64,000 bases of DNA from Gnetum montanum (GCA_015680685.1 MNCI01018361.1:537559-601558); one strand, 5' to 3'; shown: positions 10,709 to 22,639, numbered from the stretch's first letter. Numbers and translations: made by a program. Notes: generated from the letters alone by a model not told the origin.

Positions 10709-11926
10709 GTGCTAAAGTTGTTAGTTGCTTCTACCACTCAAGGGAAAATCTCCAAGTCAATGCCCCAATCACAATCTACCATGAAAAGAGAAGGGTGTAT
10801 GATAGATAACACAGCCAAGGACCGCCTTACATTGGGACTTCCTAATCCTACACCCCTCACCTCGACACCCTTGGCCCCACCTTCCTCTAAAAAAGACGAT
10901 GTTATGCAAACGTGACCATCTCCCTACCCAAGAAAACATAATCCTCAACCAGAAGCTGTTCCTCCTCGAGAGATTCGTCTCCTGGGATGAATGGAAGAAG
11001 AGAAGCGTAACAAACAACCTGATCATGGGCATGATCTCCTTAACACTTTTATGTAAGTTAAGCAGGCTCTTAAACAAAAAAATACAACACTGAGCCTCTA
11101 TGACTTGTTAATGACATCATAAAAGCATCATCAAGCCATGGTTCGCATGTTAGCATCCATACCCATGGACGAGAGCTTGCCAGCAGACAAAGAAGCAATC
11201 CATTCAATTATGCTTCCTTCCACTGCTGAACAACCATGGTCTCCCCAACTGATATTTCACGATGGATCCATTAAGGATGACCCAGAAAAGGGTCAAGTAA
11301 CAACAGCGCCCATGTTCATTACTATCCGGGTCGGCCAATACAGAATCCGGAGAGTACACGTAGATGACGGGGTCGCTGCCAATGTCATTCCATATCCCAT
11401 AGTGGATAAACTAGGTTTGATCGACCAAATCAATCCCACGACAACATCATGTTTGAATTCATTTAATGGGGCACGAGTGCAAGTCAAGGGAACAGTGCAT
11501 ATCAACTTTGTAGCAGGGGATCAATTCCCCACAAACGCAGTGTTTATCATCATCGAGGAGATGCCAGGTTTCAACCTAATATTAGGGAGGTCTTGGTTAG
11601 CTTAATTAAGGGCAGTCTCATCACCCATTCATCAAGAGATTCACTTGCCCTATGCAGGAAGGGAAGTGATCATCCATGGTGATAAGATGATCCCTTAACC
11701 GGTTAACAATGTGGAAATGGAACAGGGTTTGGAGGTTGAGATCCCCGAAGATCAAACCCCTGTCCCAACAGTTGAACAGGCTGACACAATGGCCAATGAA
11801 AGCTTGGCTTGGGCTGAACTACCCTTCCAAGGAGAAGATGGTAGCGTAGAGGAATGCTATGATAAGCCTCCTCGTCTATATGCATCGCCAAATCTAAAAA
11901 CGATCAAGAAACAGCTACGGAGCTAG
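10709..11926 (+). pseudogene. T1 aspartic protease region
   Basis: The protease would cut the Gag-Pol polyprotein. A linker at 10709-11130 is followed by the protease domain (11138-11605). The active-site region reads VDDGVAANVIPYPI where the family usually has D-T/S/G-G-S/A, so Asp and Gly are kept. The domain ends with FNLILGRSWLA, the usual hydrophobic-GR-WL closing motif. After a stop, a Glu-rich tail (11711-11926) with EIPEDQTPVPTVEQ runs to TAG at 11924. The sense coding unit ends here. RT does not appear until 17.7 kb, so Pol would need a splice or an internal restart. Confidence 0.75.
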
Positions 11927-12040
11927 CAAATGAACACGTTAGTGTGACATGTTATATCAATCCGCATTATTTACTGTTACGCAATTTACACTCTTTCTTG
12001 TCGCATTATCCTTGATTACGCTTTTTCATACGCACCCTGG

Positions 12041-12440
12041 CCCGAAATGGCCTTAAACTAGTTATGGCCCAAAATGGCCTTAAACTAGTTACGACCCACT
12101 ATGGCCTAAAACTGGCAACTCTGTTTATTCTTTTACACGTACGATGGCCTGACCCGAAATGGCCTTAAACTAGTTATGGCCCAAAATGGCCTTAAACTAG
12201 TTACGACCCACTATGGCCTAAAACTGGCAACTCTGTTTATTCTTTTACACGTACGATGGCCTGACCCGAAATGGCCTTAAACTAGTTATGGCCCAAAATG
12301 GCCTTAAACTAGTTACGACCCACTATGGCCTAAAACTGGCAACTCTGTTTATTCTTTTACACGTACGATGGCCTGACCCGAAATGGCCTTAAACTATTAG
12401 CTACCCGCAATGGCCTAAAACGTGTAACATTTTTGACAAT
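12041..12440. repeat. 112-bp tandem repeat array in the T1 spacer
   Basis: CCCGAAATGGCCTTAAACTA recurs at 12041, 12153, 12265 and 12377, an exact spacing of 112 bases. The first three units are nearly identical and the fourth decays after about 30 bases. Each unit is itself built of shorter copies of ATGGCCTTAAACTAGTTA and ATGGCCTAAAACTGGCAAC. The array lies between the end of the protease unit and the 3' end of the opposite-strand gene. No coding potential is apparent. Confidence 0.9.
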
Positions 12441-12566
12441 ACACTTTCCTTCATAAACATCAAAAAACTCAAAAAAATTTCTTTTTCATCTTATAATTAC
12501 ATTAAACCCAAAATTTATCCCTTATTCCTTTTCATTGCAACAAAATGCTTGGTCGACATTGTCAAG

Positions 12567-15500
12567 CTACAGATCCCCTTTATTACCACTTCCATCTGAG
12601 TCATTTAGCTCCACCTCTGCATCATGAGGATCATCCTCATAAGGATCTTCTTTGTGCAGTGTCTCTTCATGGAGGCGATCCTCCCCGCTGGCCTCTTCCT
12701 CATGGGAACCCTCCTTGTGAAGATGATCATCTTTTCGGGGCTCCTCCTCCTCATGGGGACCCTCTTCGTGATAGCCATCATCCCCATGGAACTCCTCTTC
12801 ATGAAGACCCTCTTCGTGTCGATCCTATGGTTTGACATGAAACAAACGTTAGTGTCACCATCAAAACCACGTATAGGAATAATACAATTGTAACATAGCT
12901 TACCTGTGATGGTCCTACGTCAGCCACGAAAGGAATTTTCTCCAGGCTGACTAATAGACGTCACATGATCTCATCCTCAGTGAGCTTGGCCCAAACAGCA
13001 TCTCCTAGATCAGCTCCAACCTCTACCTTCCCTTTTTCCATAGGCGTCCACTGTGGCAGTTCAGAAAAGAAGCAAGGGACAGTGGTCTCCCATCCAAGGA
13101 GGGTTAATTCTCTCTTAGGGGAAGCACTCACTATCACTTGCTCCTAGAACTTTTCATATGCTCTAGAAGCACCGATGTCATCGAGGAACAGCCGGAGGGA
13201 CCATGCTTCAACTGCAGAATTCCTGTAATGTTGGTAGTAGGCAGCACATTCTCTTTTATACATGTGTTTATGGTCTCTCTATGCCTGCCTCCATTCTTGG
13301 ACCCTTGTGTTAAAATCCTTCCAGTCTTGGTTCTTCTGGGCTAGGAGATCCATTTGCATCCACTACTCGATGAGCTCACGACTAGCTTGGACATTGTTCC
13401 TGAAGACCGTCCAATAATGGGTATAGTCAACCACAGTCGTCCACCAATTCTCGTTGTTGGTCTCTCAAGCTTGCAGAAATTCATTCCGAGACTCAAGGTC
13501 CTCAACCTTAGCTGTTAGGATCGTTTTCTCCTTTTCCACTTTCTGCAACCTCTTCCAAAGATCTTCGTTGACATTTTGACACTCTCGTAGAGAACGGACC
13601 AAGTGTAACGCACATTTATGCATCTTGTTGTAAAGGTCGCGTGGCACTTTGATCATCTCCGATGAGGGTTCAAGGGCAGTGTCTATGTCAATGGGTTCTT
13701 TGGGATCCCATATGAGGTGAGATCCTGTAATATAAAAAAAATAACAGTTAGACACAACAGAATAACGTAATTTCGCACTTTCAACGATGCCTACTTAACA
13801 ATAGTGATGTACCGATTTCAAGATTGATTTGCTCTAAGCGACCGATCATATCATGCACAATGCCCTCCATAAAGGTGAATTTATCAAGAGCCTCACCCCA
13901 ATGCTGAGTTGGGGCTGCTAACAAAGATACACTACTGTTACCAAAAGTGCCTACTATGCAAACAAAACAGGTTAAACATAGCACAATAGACAAAGGCCAA
14001 TTGAGATGTTACAACAACAAAACTCACCAGTGACAAGCTGCTCCTCCCTTTCCAGCTCATCCAAAAGGACCTCGACATCCTCTACACCCATCTCCCCTTT
14101 GGGCACAAGTGCCTATGTGCTCCCCACATTGTTAACTGGGGCCTCCTTTTCTAGAACTGGGGCCCCTTCCCCACACCGCAAGACTATGGCCCCTGTTTCA
14201 AGGGTCAGTTCCTCTACCTCTTTCCCTTTTCCTGTTAAATGCATCACAGTTAACAAAACCTTATTCACTTTCCACAAGCGCTACGTGATGCAATGATGTC
14301 TATATGTAGAGTAAGCCACATAAACTAAGCACGCATTTTTCTACTTACCAACCAGGGGATGGCTCTTGTGAAACTTAATTCGCACTTTCCTTCTCTCTTC
14401 ACCAGTCGGGCCGGGAGACTCTACAGTTAGACAAGGCTTTTTCCACTAGACCAATGAAGCCACTATTTCTGCCGCTAGGCGCTTTCCCCTCAATGCACTA
14501 CCAGTGTAAGAAGGAGATGCCCCACCCACGCTGTCTTGGCCTCGAACAGGAGGCCCCACCCGATCCTTAGTCATCAGTGAAAACGACTCCCTGATACTTT
14601 CAGGGGGATCTTGGGATCGGATGATGCAAAAGACCTAGGAAATCCACCGTTTGGAAATCTAGTTACAATCTTGCTGCACCCAGACTCCATCCCTGCGGAC
14701 CACCAAGAATTCAGCAAAACACTGTAAATAAGCTATGAAGAAGGCAAAATGCACGTTGAAATGAGACTCAAGCTTCTTGCGAAGCTTGACCATTTCAACC
14801 TACAGGCCTTCAACAAGGTGCCTGGCCCAATTATACCATGTCCCCTCCTCCATAACCTCCTGCATAATCCAAGCCTACTCTATGCCAAGGATTCTTCCTT
14901 GGGAGAGTAGTTTGGGGAAGGCACAAGCTTGAAAGAGGGGATAAATGATATTGGCCACCTCTAGCTTGATTTTTTCAGCCAAGATGCCTTTTGGCTCTTT
15001 CTTAACCCCTAGCCATTCCTCTATGTCCTTCTGATGCGTAGAACCTCTCTTCAATCTTTCGTCCACTAGGAGACCATCAGAAGGAATGTCAAAGAAGTCG
15101 GCAAACAATTAAGCATTAATATCAAAACTCACGTGCACATTACGCAGGCGCGTGTGAAGATGCTCGGCTTCTTCGTTGAAGGAATCGACTAGGGCCAACA
15201 TTTCGACTACTATGATGTCGGGGGTTATAGCTAGAAATAGCTCCATTAGTCCAGCTTCCTAGAGGTTATTGGTTATGGCAGCTGGGGCCGCTCCGTGGCA
15301 AAGCCAACGTTGTGCTTTATTTAGGTCACCATTGTGAAAGAAGATGGTGGCTGCGTCACATCCAGAAGCTACGACTGTGGCCTCCCGCGATTCCCTAACT
15401 ATAAACATAAAACAATAGGTTAGACAAAACAGCAAAATAACAAAAGATTATACACTATTATCATTCCGTAGAGTCACACAGTTAATTAGTGTAGCGTAAC

Positions 15501-16987
15501 TTACCACATCCAAAGGGAAAAGGGAACGGTGGGATGGTTTTCTCCTACACGTCATCAATGGTGATGGGATGATCCAAAGTCCACTCCCCATCCAACCATC
15601 CAGAGTATCTACACTTGACAAAGAATTTGGCGTAACAGACAGGGTAGTGTTGGATTTCAAATCCTAGTTGTCCTAGGACACCAGCACGCACATTGCTGAT
15701 AAAAGTGAATTCCTTTATGGTTGTTTCTACCATAAATAACATGTCCGTATCTCCTTGGAGATCATCCGAGTCAATAAAAAACCTATGTCATAGAATGTAA
15801 ACAACCTTTTATACCTGACGCAAAATCAGACAAAAATTAGTACATCATAACATCTTGAAAGCGCTTACCCACCAGCATAGTACACGACGCTAGGTGGGTT
15901 TTGAAAATAGGTCATAAGATGATGAGCTACAAACAGCGTGTTATAGGCGTGATAACAGTTAAACCTAGGCATCTTCCAGATCCAAGATAAGTGCCTCAAA
16001 CCCTTAGCGCTATGTTCATGATCCCTCCCACCTACGACCTCGATTGATCCGTCCACCAGGAACATCAAAATACTCTATGAAGATCCAACTAGCAGCGTTT
16101 CCAGGATAACACCGATTGTCTCAGCCAACAAATGTGACCAAATAATCACGTTAAAGTTACGCAATAGAAACTGCAGAAACTCCCGTGCACCCTTTTAGAA
16201 CCAAACTGCCTCTCCCCTTATATGAGCATGGGGAGGAGGAACATTGGCCACGGGTACATGTAAATAGCACAGAATGCCCACAATGTTCAAAACAATTAGG
16301 ACAGGCCTTCACGTAACCCTTTACAATAAAATGCACTACCATTAGAAAAACAGTTTAGACATACCAACAATGCCACAACAAACCAAAAATAAAAAAGCTC
16401 ACAAGAATCTACCAACAACACTGAGGTTCTCGTTACCTTGACTCCCAGAAAATTGCAAGCTATGCTAGAAATGCATTACCAAAACCACCCAAACCCTTGC
16501 GACAGTGCAAGGTCTGTATCTAACAACAGAGATAAAGGTAGCACCGCATATTTCCCTAGCATAACACGCAACCATTACAGGCAAGGCAACGAAACCCCAT
16601 TCGCACTGCACAAGGGTACAACACCTAGACTCCTGACTAGTTACGTATTGTGTTTGTACAATATTTATCCAAAATCATCCAAACCCTTGCAACAATGCAA
16701 GGTCTATCTCTAACAACGATGATAAGGGTAGTATTACAAAGTCCAGTAGAGTAATTAGCACAGGCAGGTATCGGTACCCAACACAGTACACATCTTTAGA
16801 AAAAATACAACTACGACACCGTGACAACGAAAACAACCATCATACAAAGAAGGTAAAAAATGACTTACTAGGCGAGTGGAGTAGCCTCCCGAGTTGCAAC
16901 TCATGCCTTCGAAATTCTCCCTAAGCTTTCTTGCACTTCATCGATCCTCGCCAACTTGACATGTTTTTCTTTGGTCTTCGGTGCCAT
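12567..16987 (-). pseudogene. Antisense spliced cargo gene in T1: FCP1/NIF-like domain, coiled coil, acidic tail
   Basis: Eight exons are inferred: 16987-16869, 16335-15869, 15814-15505, 15398-14349, 14231-14028, 13917-13813, 13724-12904 and 12824-12567. All seven introns are GT-AG, and the 54-bp second intron has a TACTAAT branch site. Phases fit from exon 3 to the stop TAG at 12569-12567; exons 2 and 3 each appear to have lost one base. Start ATG is at 16987 (MAPKTKEKHVKLARIDEVQE). Exon 2 resembles FCP1/NIF phosphatases: LIVLNIVGILC, REFLQFLLRNFNVIIWS, LRHLSWIW, YNTLFVAHHL and NPPSVVYY. Catalytic acids are missing. Exon 4 is one 350-codon frame I do not recognise. Exon 7 holds a coiled coil (LWKRLQKVEKEKTILTAKVE). 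Exon 8 is an acidic HEEG/HEEE tail. About fifteen stops, mostly TAG for CAG, kill this copy. Function is unknown. Confidence 0.75.
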
Positions 16988-17739
16988 GGTTATGCCTGAA
17001 CAATCTTCGCAAAATCGTCTACTTACGCTTTCCTTCTGCTTCAACCTAACTCAACCTCGCGACGTTTACAGTTTACTCTGAGGACGAACCATCTACTTAT
17101 GAACGTGATGGTGAAAACTTGCTGTTTTCATGTCCGATCAATGTGGATATTTCCTGAAACACAGACATGTCAGTTCGACATGAAGCATGAAGATTGCACC
17201 ATTAATCTTGTAGATATCACATTGATGACGGTTCGAAAAGACCCTAAACTAATGCATAGCTTATCATCTTATAATCTGGTCGCATTAACTATGGTCTACG
17301 CAAAATCCTAAATTAGCTATTTTGACACGCTAGACACGCCACGTTATACCTATCATCATAGTCCGTGAAAACCTTACGCTTGCACCTAGCAAACTTGGCT
17401 CATTATTTTCTCGCAAACTGTGTATATTGTAATGGTTCACTAAGACCTTAAACTAGCAACCTTTTTTCTGACACATACCTTTAAAACCTTCTTTCATTTC
17501 AACATGTTGACAAAAACAATGTAACAACTTCCATTCTTGGCAGTTTTGCATGTCAGTTCGTAAATGGACGAAGCTTTACTTGCACCCTTAGCCTTGACAG
17601 GCCCACACGGGGAAACTTTTAGACACACTAATCTTGTAATGATAGGAACTGACGCCCTCTCTTGTAACATAACCATAGTAACCTCGGAAGTACCCCCTAA
17701 CTGGCTAGAACATTTGGCCTGAACCCTAGACCTGAGGCT
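16988..17739. other. T1 spacer between antisense gene start and pol
   Basis: This stretch would hold the promoter of the opposite-strand gene (just above 16987) and any splice acceptor for the sense Pol unit. No clear TATA box was chosen. Near 17448-17462 it carries a copy of the motif GACCTTAAACTAGCAAC, which is also found in the tandem arrays at 12041 and 21030. Short frames on both strands look non-coding. Confidence 0.45.
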
Positions 17740-20700
17740 GGTGATGTGACCGAGGATCCCCTCACTAAGTTCTCTGTAGTTATGCACAAAGGAGTAAACA
17801 AAACTTTGAAGGTTAGTTCCCTCAACCAACAAACGTAGAGCAATATATCTCAACTACTCCAAGACAACATTACAGTGTTTGCATGGTCATACGAAGACAT
17901 GCTGGGTTTAGAGCCACAACTAATATAGCACAACATCATGTTAGACCCGAGTATTAAAGCGATTAGACAGAAAGCACGGAAGATTAAGCCTAAAATCATG
18001 TTGGCAGTGCGTGATGAAATCACTAAGCTATATCAAGCTGGTTTTATCCGCGCAGTTGATTATTCAGACTAGGTGTCAAACATTGTTGTTTCTAAAAAAT
18101 AGGAGGAATACGCATCTGTATAGACTTCTACGATCTGAATAAGGTAACGATTAAGGACAATTTCCCATTACCGGGTATTGACCAACTTATCGATACAATA
18201 GCTGGCCACGTGTTACTATCCTTCATGGATGGGTTTTTGGGGTATAATCAAATCCGTATCAACTCAGAACATCAACTGACCACAACTTTCATGACCCCTT
18301 GGGGAACTTTTTGCTATACCATGGTGCCCTTCGGGCTGAAAAATGCTAGAGCAACTTATCAACGCACCATGACATATATCTTTAGTGATTACCTCTTAGA
18401 GAGATTGAATAACTACGTAGACGACATAGCTATTAAATCTAGGAAGTCGGAAGATCACCCAAAGGACCTGTAATTAATCCTTAAGCGATGTCTCAGGCAT
18501 GACCTACGACTCAACCCAAAAACATGTTTACTCGAGGTCAAAACCAGACGCATGTTGAGGTTTGTAGTATCAGAGGCTAGCATACGAGTCGACCCCGACA
18601 AGGTTAAGGCCATCATTAACCTGGCACCACCTACAAACCTTAAAGAACTGCATGGGTTGTAGGGTAGGTTACAATTTATCAAGAGGTTCATCTCGAAGTT
18701 GACAGAAAAATTACCTCCTATGCAACATTTGCTCAGGAAGGGGGTTAACTTCGAATGGACTGAGAACTGCCAGCGTGCATTTGACAACCTAAAGAAAGAG
18801 CTACTACATTTGCCAATAGTTTTCCCACCACAAAGGGATCAGCCTTTCTACATCTACCTGGCAAGTTTAGACATGTCCATAGCTGCGTTATTATGTCAAA
18901 AGAGGGACGATGGGTCGAAAATCCCTATCTATTATCTAAGTCACGCTCTATTTGCGTATGAAACAAGGTACAATGAAGTAGAGTGTAACTGTTTGGCATT
19001 AGTCTTTGCACTCAAAAAATGTAAACACTATCTTTTCTGCAGCCAAGTTAACATAATTTGCAAGAACAACATTCTATGCACAATCACGAACAATTTATAC
19101 AAGAGCAGTAGGATAGCCCGCTGGAAAACCATCACAGTAGAATTTGACTTGCACTACGTTGGCCAATCTTCCACGAAGGGCCAAGAAATAGCTGACCAGC
19201 TTATAACATCACCTGTTAACGATCAGGCCATGATAGAGCCTAAGTTTCCTAATGAACATGTACATAGTTTAAGCCCTGTAGCAACAGGCCTTGAAGTGAC
19301 GTTGTATTTTGATGGAGCTTCAACTACTAGAGGCAGCAATGCCACCATCATCATTACACTTTCCCTTGAGGATGTTTGCCTATTGGCTTACCGCCTAGCA
19401 TTTCCCTGTACGAACAATGTGGTAAAGTATGAAGGGCTCCTCAAGGGATTGTTAGCAACCGAAGAACTGAACGTCCAACACCTAGCAATCCGAGGCGATT
19501 CAATGCTCGTTGTCAATCAAATCATGGAAGCCTATGCCTACAAAGCTGTGCATCTACATCCCTACTACGATATGGCTAAAGATCTTCTGAAATAATTCAC
19601 AAGGACTGACGTTCGGCATGTGTTGTGTAACGAGAACACCATAGCTGATGCACTAGCTACACTAGCTCTAAACGTGCCACCACATTTGTTTGTCACCTGG
19701 CCTGCTTTAATGATGGAATGTACAGATCCTGTCATCCAAGCTACACAAATCTCTTCCTTAAGTGCGAAAAGAATGTCAGAATGGTACGACAACATTAAAG
19801 CCTACCTTCTGCATGGTGAACCACCGCACGAGTTAACGTCTGTACAAAAAGATGCAATCCGCAAGCGTGCCAGGAAATACGTAATCATCGGAGACAGTAC
19901 TCTATGTAGGCTCTCTTTTGATGGCGTATTGTTAACCTACGTTAAGAATGACCAAGTGCAAAAGATAGCTAGCGAAATCCATGAAGGCCTATGCAAAGGA
20001 CACATAGCCTTGCAAGCCATGGTCGCTAAAATCATACGCTTAGGCTATTACTGGTCGTACATGGAATGAGATTGCCTTACCAAAGTTAAGACATGTGACA
20101 CATGCCAGCATTACACAAATCTAATACATGTGTCACCAACTGAATTTCATACTACACAGATCACTTGGCCATTCCAACAATGGGGACTAGACATCATAGG
20201 CCCCATTACGCCTAAGTCTTCCGTAGAACATAGTTGCTACCGAGTACTTTACAAAGTGAGTCAAGGCTATTCCCCTACGAAAGACTACATCTCAACAGGT
20301 CTACCATTTTATCTTGGACAACATAGTAACCAAGTTTGGGCTTCCCATAACTATTGTGACCGACAATGGGCCATAATTCAGTAGTACTGAAACCAAATCT
20401 TTCTGTAATAACCTTGGTATTAAGCAATCTTTTTCCTCACCCTATTACCCGCAAGAAAATGGTCAAGAAAAAGCAATAAACAAGGTGGTTATCAATTTAC
20501 TTAAGAAGATGCTCAGTAGCAACAAGAAACGATGGCATAAAAAATCCTCTACGTGCTATGGGTCTATCGTATGACATGCAGAACAACTACCGGTAGGACA
20601 CCCTACAGTCTAGTCTTCAGATCTAAAGTAGTGTTGCCTCTTGAACTACAAGTTCCCTCACTGTGCATGGTCCTCTCCATAGTTATAAATGAGACTCAAC

Positions 20701-21011
20701 ACAACAAGTCCAGGATCATGAATTTAGACTCAGTGAAGGAGAAACGCATCTGGACGATTGATAGCATCAAAAAATATCAGGACAAGCAGAAGCAGAAGCA
20801 TCATCGCAACCTGCATCAATGATCGATTAAGAAAGGAGACTTGGTTCTCAAGGCCATTCATGAACCAATGAGAAAATTCTCTACAAGCTGGGAAGGCCCT
20901 TTCCTGGTCGTCAACGCATATGGCAACGAAGAATTCAGGCTAACAGACATCGACGGCAACAAACTTCTAAATCCGGTGAATCACACGTATCTGAAACAGT
21001 ACCACATTTAG
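17740..21011 (+). pseudogene. T1 pol: RT, RNase H, second RNase H, integrase
   Basis: Leader at about 17840 has ITVFAWSYEDMLGLEP, typical of Tat. RT (about 17940-18640) has RICIDFYDLNKVTIKDNFPLP, LSFMDGFLGYNQI, TTFMTPWGTFCYTMVPFGLK and the catalytic YVDDIAIKS. The gypsy RNase H (18699-19200) has ISKLTEKLPPMQHLL, YEVECN-like EVECNCLALVFALKK and ARWKTITVEFDLHYV. A second RNase H (about 19290-19670) has LYFDGAS, VVKYEGLLKGLLATE, IRGDSMLVV and ADALATLA, the four acidic positions of the archaeal-type domain of the Tat/Ogre lineage. Integrase (19990-21008) has the zinc finger CDTCQHY, the core WGLDIIGPI and YYPQENGQ, and the C-terminal KKGDLVLKAIHEP and WEGPFLVVNAYG. It ends at TAG 21009. Stops and at least two frameshifts are present, one in the integrase core. 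Confidence 0.9.
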
Positions 21012-21029
21012 ACAATAGCTCGGCTCAAA

Positions 21030-21450
21030 CACAAGGTAATAGACGTCCGCTATGACGTAAAACTGGCACTGTAACAAACATCCGATATGACGTAAAATTG
21101 GTGGTGTTGTACATGTTCGCTACGACGTAAAACTGGCATTTCCTACACGCGTCTACCATGACAGTAAATTGGCAAAGTTTTCGACCATCCGCCACAACGT
21201 GAAACTGGCAAGGTAAGCATCCGTCCGCTAAGATGTTAAACCAGCATAGACTTGTCCTTGGATCATGACACAAATTTGACACCCACAGCATGGTCTTCTT
21301 GGACCATAAACTAGCTCTTCCGCCATCCGCTACGACGTAAAACTAGCACACTTCAGTCTGTCCATACTTTAAATCGGGACCACGATCTGCTGAGACTTAA
21401 AACTAGCAACAATGGTCCATCAGGACTTAAGACTGGAATCTTCCAATAGA
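21030..21450. repeat. Degenerate tandem repeats after T1 pol
   Basis: About ten loosely spaced copies (30-60 bases apart) of a core close to CGACGTAAAACTGGCA follow the integrase stop. Examples start near 21055, 21094, 21125, 21195 and 21335. The last ones become CTTAAAACTAGCAAC. The core is close to the ATGGCCTAAAACTGGCAAC part of the 112-bp array at 12041. The region is non-coding. Confidence 0.7.
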
Positions 21451-22623
21451 CAATCCATGAAGTAAGCAAGCATGATCATTCTTGCATGGCATCCCTATCA
21501 GACAAAACGAGTGGAGCATTGGAATAGACACAACGCCACTACCCTCTTGGCATCCTACTGATTCCTTGGACATGCAGAGAGGCATACTACTGACCCCTCG
21601 GAGATGCTACTACAACGGCTACTCAATAATTGTAACTCCTGGGGTCACCTTCATCACTCAGAGCCCCAAGGAAACTATGTTCATCCATAGCCTTGGCTAC
21701 CTCCAGCCGTCATCGTCACCAGATCCTGGCTTAGCAGATTCATCTGACTAGCTCCTTACCTAGTCAGATGGATAAAATGAATCTGGTTGTCGACGGCAAA
21801 TTCCTGAGCCGCGGTGTCAACAAAGGAACCAGTGCCTCTTACTACGGTTCCTTCTCCATGGCCTGCACTCTTCTCTTCACTTCGGACAGCACTTGTTTCA
21901 ATAACCTCCCCAGAGATTAGGACGATTTCTTTTGTTCTCTATTCTTTGTTACGTTTTGCAGGTTACTAGCTACGATAGCGTTACTCAGAAATGCGTTCAC
22001 TAAGAGGGCAAGTTGTCACAGCGTTCTGAGATGGCTGCGCAGACTAGCTTGACTACTTGGGAGTGTAGACCCTACCCTTTCTCCGACCAGGCACCTTATC
22101 TTACTTTCTCCTTCCCTTGTCTTTACAAACTCCCTTACCTTCTCCTCCTGTTTGTACAGAATGTGAGCATACAAGAACTCTTTCGCACATGATAACCATC
22201 ACATCCATGAATTGGCGTAACGCAAATCGCCTCATGGAAAGCATCTATATTCGAAAAAAAACAAGGTGGGAAAAGCTAGGCAAAATGGATGAAACACAAC
22301 TCGTCTAGGCCATACGGGCATAACATAACTCATCTAGGCAAGCCCCGCGTATACAGTACAATAGCGTAACCTCTCAGGAAAACACCCACGAGAAGATGCC
22401 TAATAGCACGTTTGCGAAGTATCCTGCTCATGCTTGAGTCTTCCTCGAACCTCCCTCCCTCATCACTGAAAAATCCTCTCCTACTTCTTGCATTCTTACC
22501 TTCGCACTTCCAGGCTTAACAGAGCAAAATCTGAGCAGCAGCTGATGGACGATGTTGATGTCTTTACCTCTATGGTTTTTTGTATTCTTTGTTAACGTCT
22601 TTTGAGCAAGCCCTCCAAACGTC
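21451..22623. other. T1 3' non-coding region
   Basis: Between the degenerate repeats and the polypurine tract lies 1.2 kb with short frames only. The longest on the plus strand (21482-21751, 89 codons) has no motif I recognise. Nothing supports a gene here. Confidence 0.5.
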
Positions 22624-22639
22624 AACAAAGAGGGTCCAT
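22624..22639 (+). other. T1 polypurine tract
   Basis: AACAAAGAGGGTCCAT stands directly before the 3' LTR. Its purine run AACAAAGAGGG fits the plus-strand primer position. The five-base pyrimidine-containing end makes it imperfect, perhaps through decay. Confidence 0.5.

Noticed and set aside
12041-12440. Regular repeats as a possible CRISPR-like array
   Set aside because: Units are head-to-tail 112-bp repeats without unique spacers, in a plant retrotransposon.
12545-12893. Plus-strand frames rich in His, Pro and hydrophobics opposite exon 8
   Set aside because: They mirror the repetitive acidic exon of the minus-strand gene; the minus frame joins in phase to exon 7.
17494-17853. 119-codon minus-strand frame before T1 RT as a possible first exon of the antisense gene
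   Set aside because: It is antisense to the RT leader (FAWSYEDM region follows directly), and a better start with a consensus donor exists at 16987.
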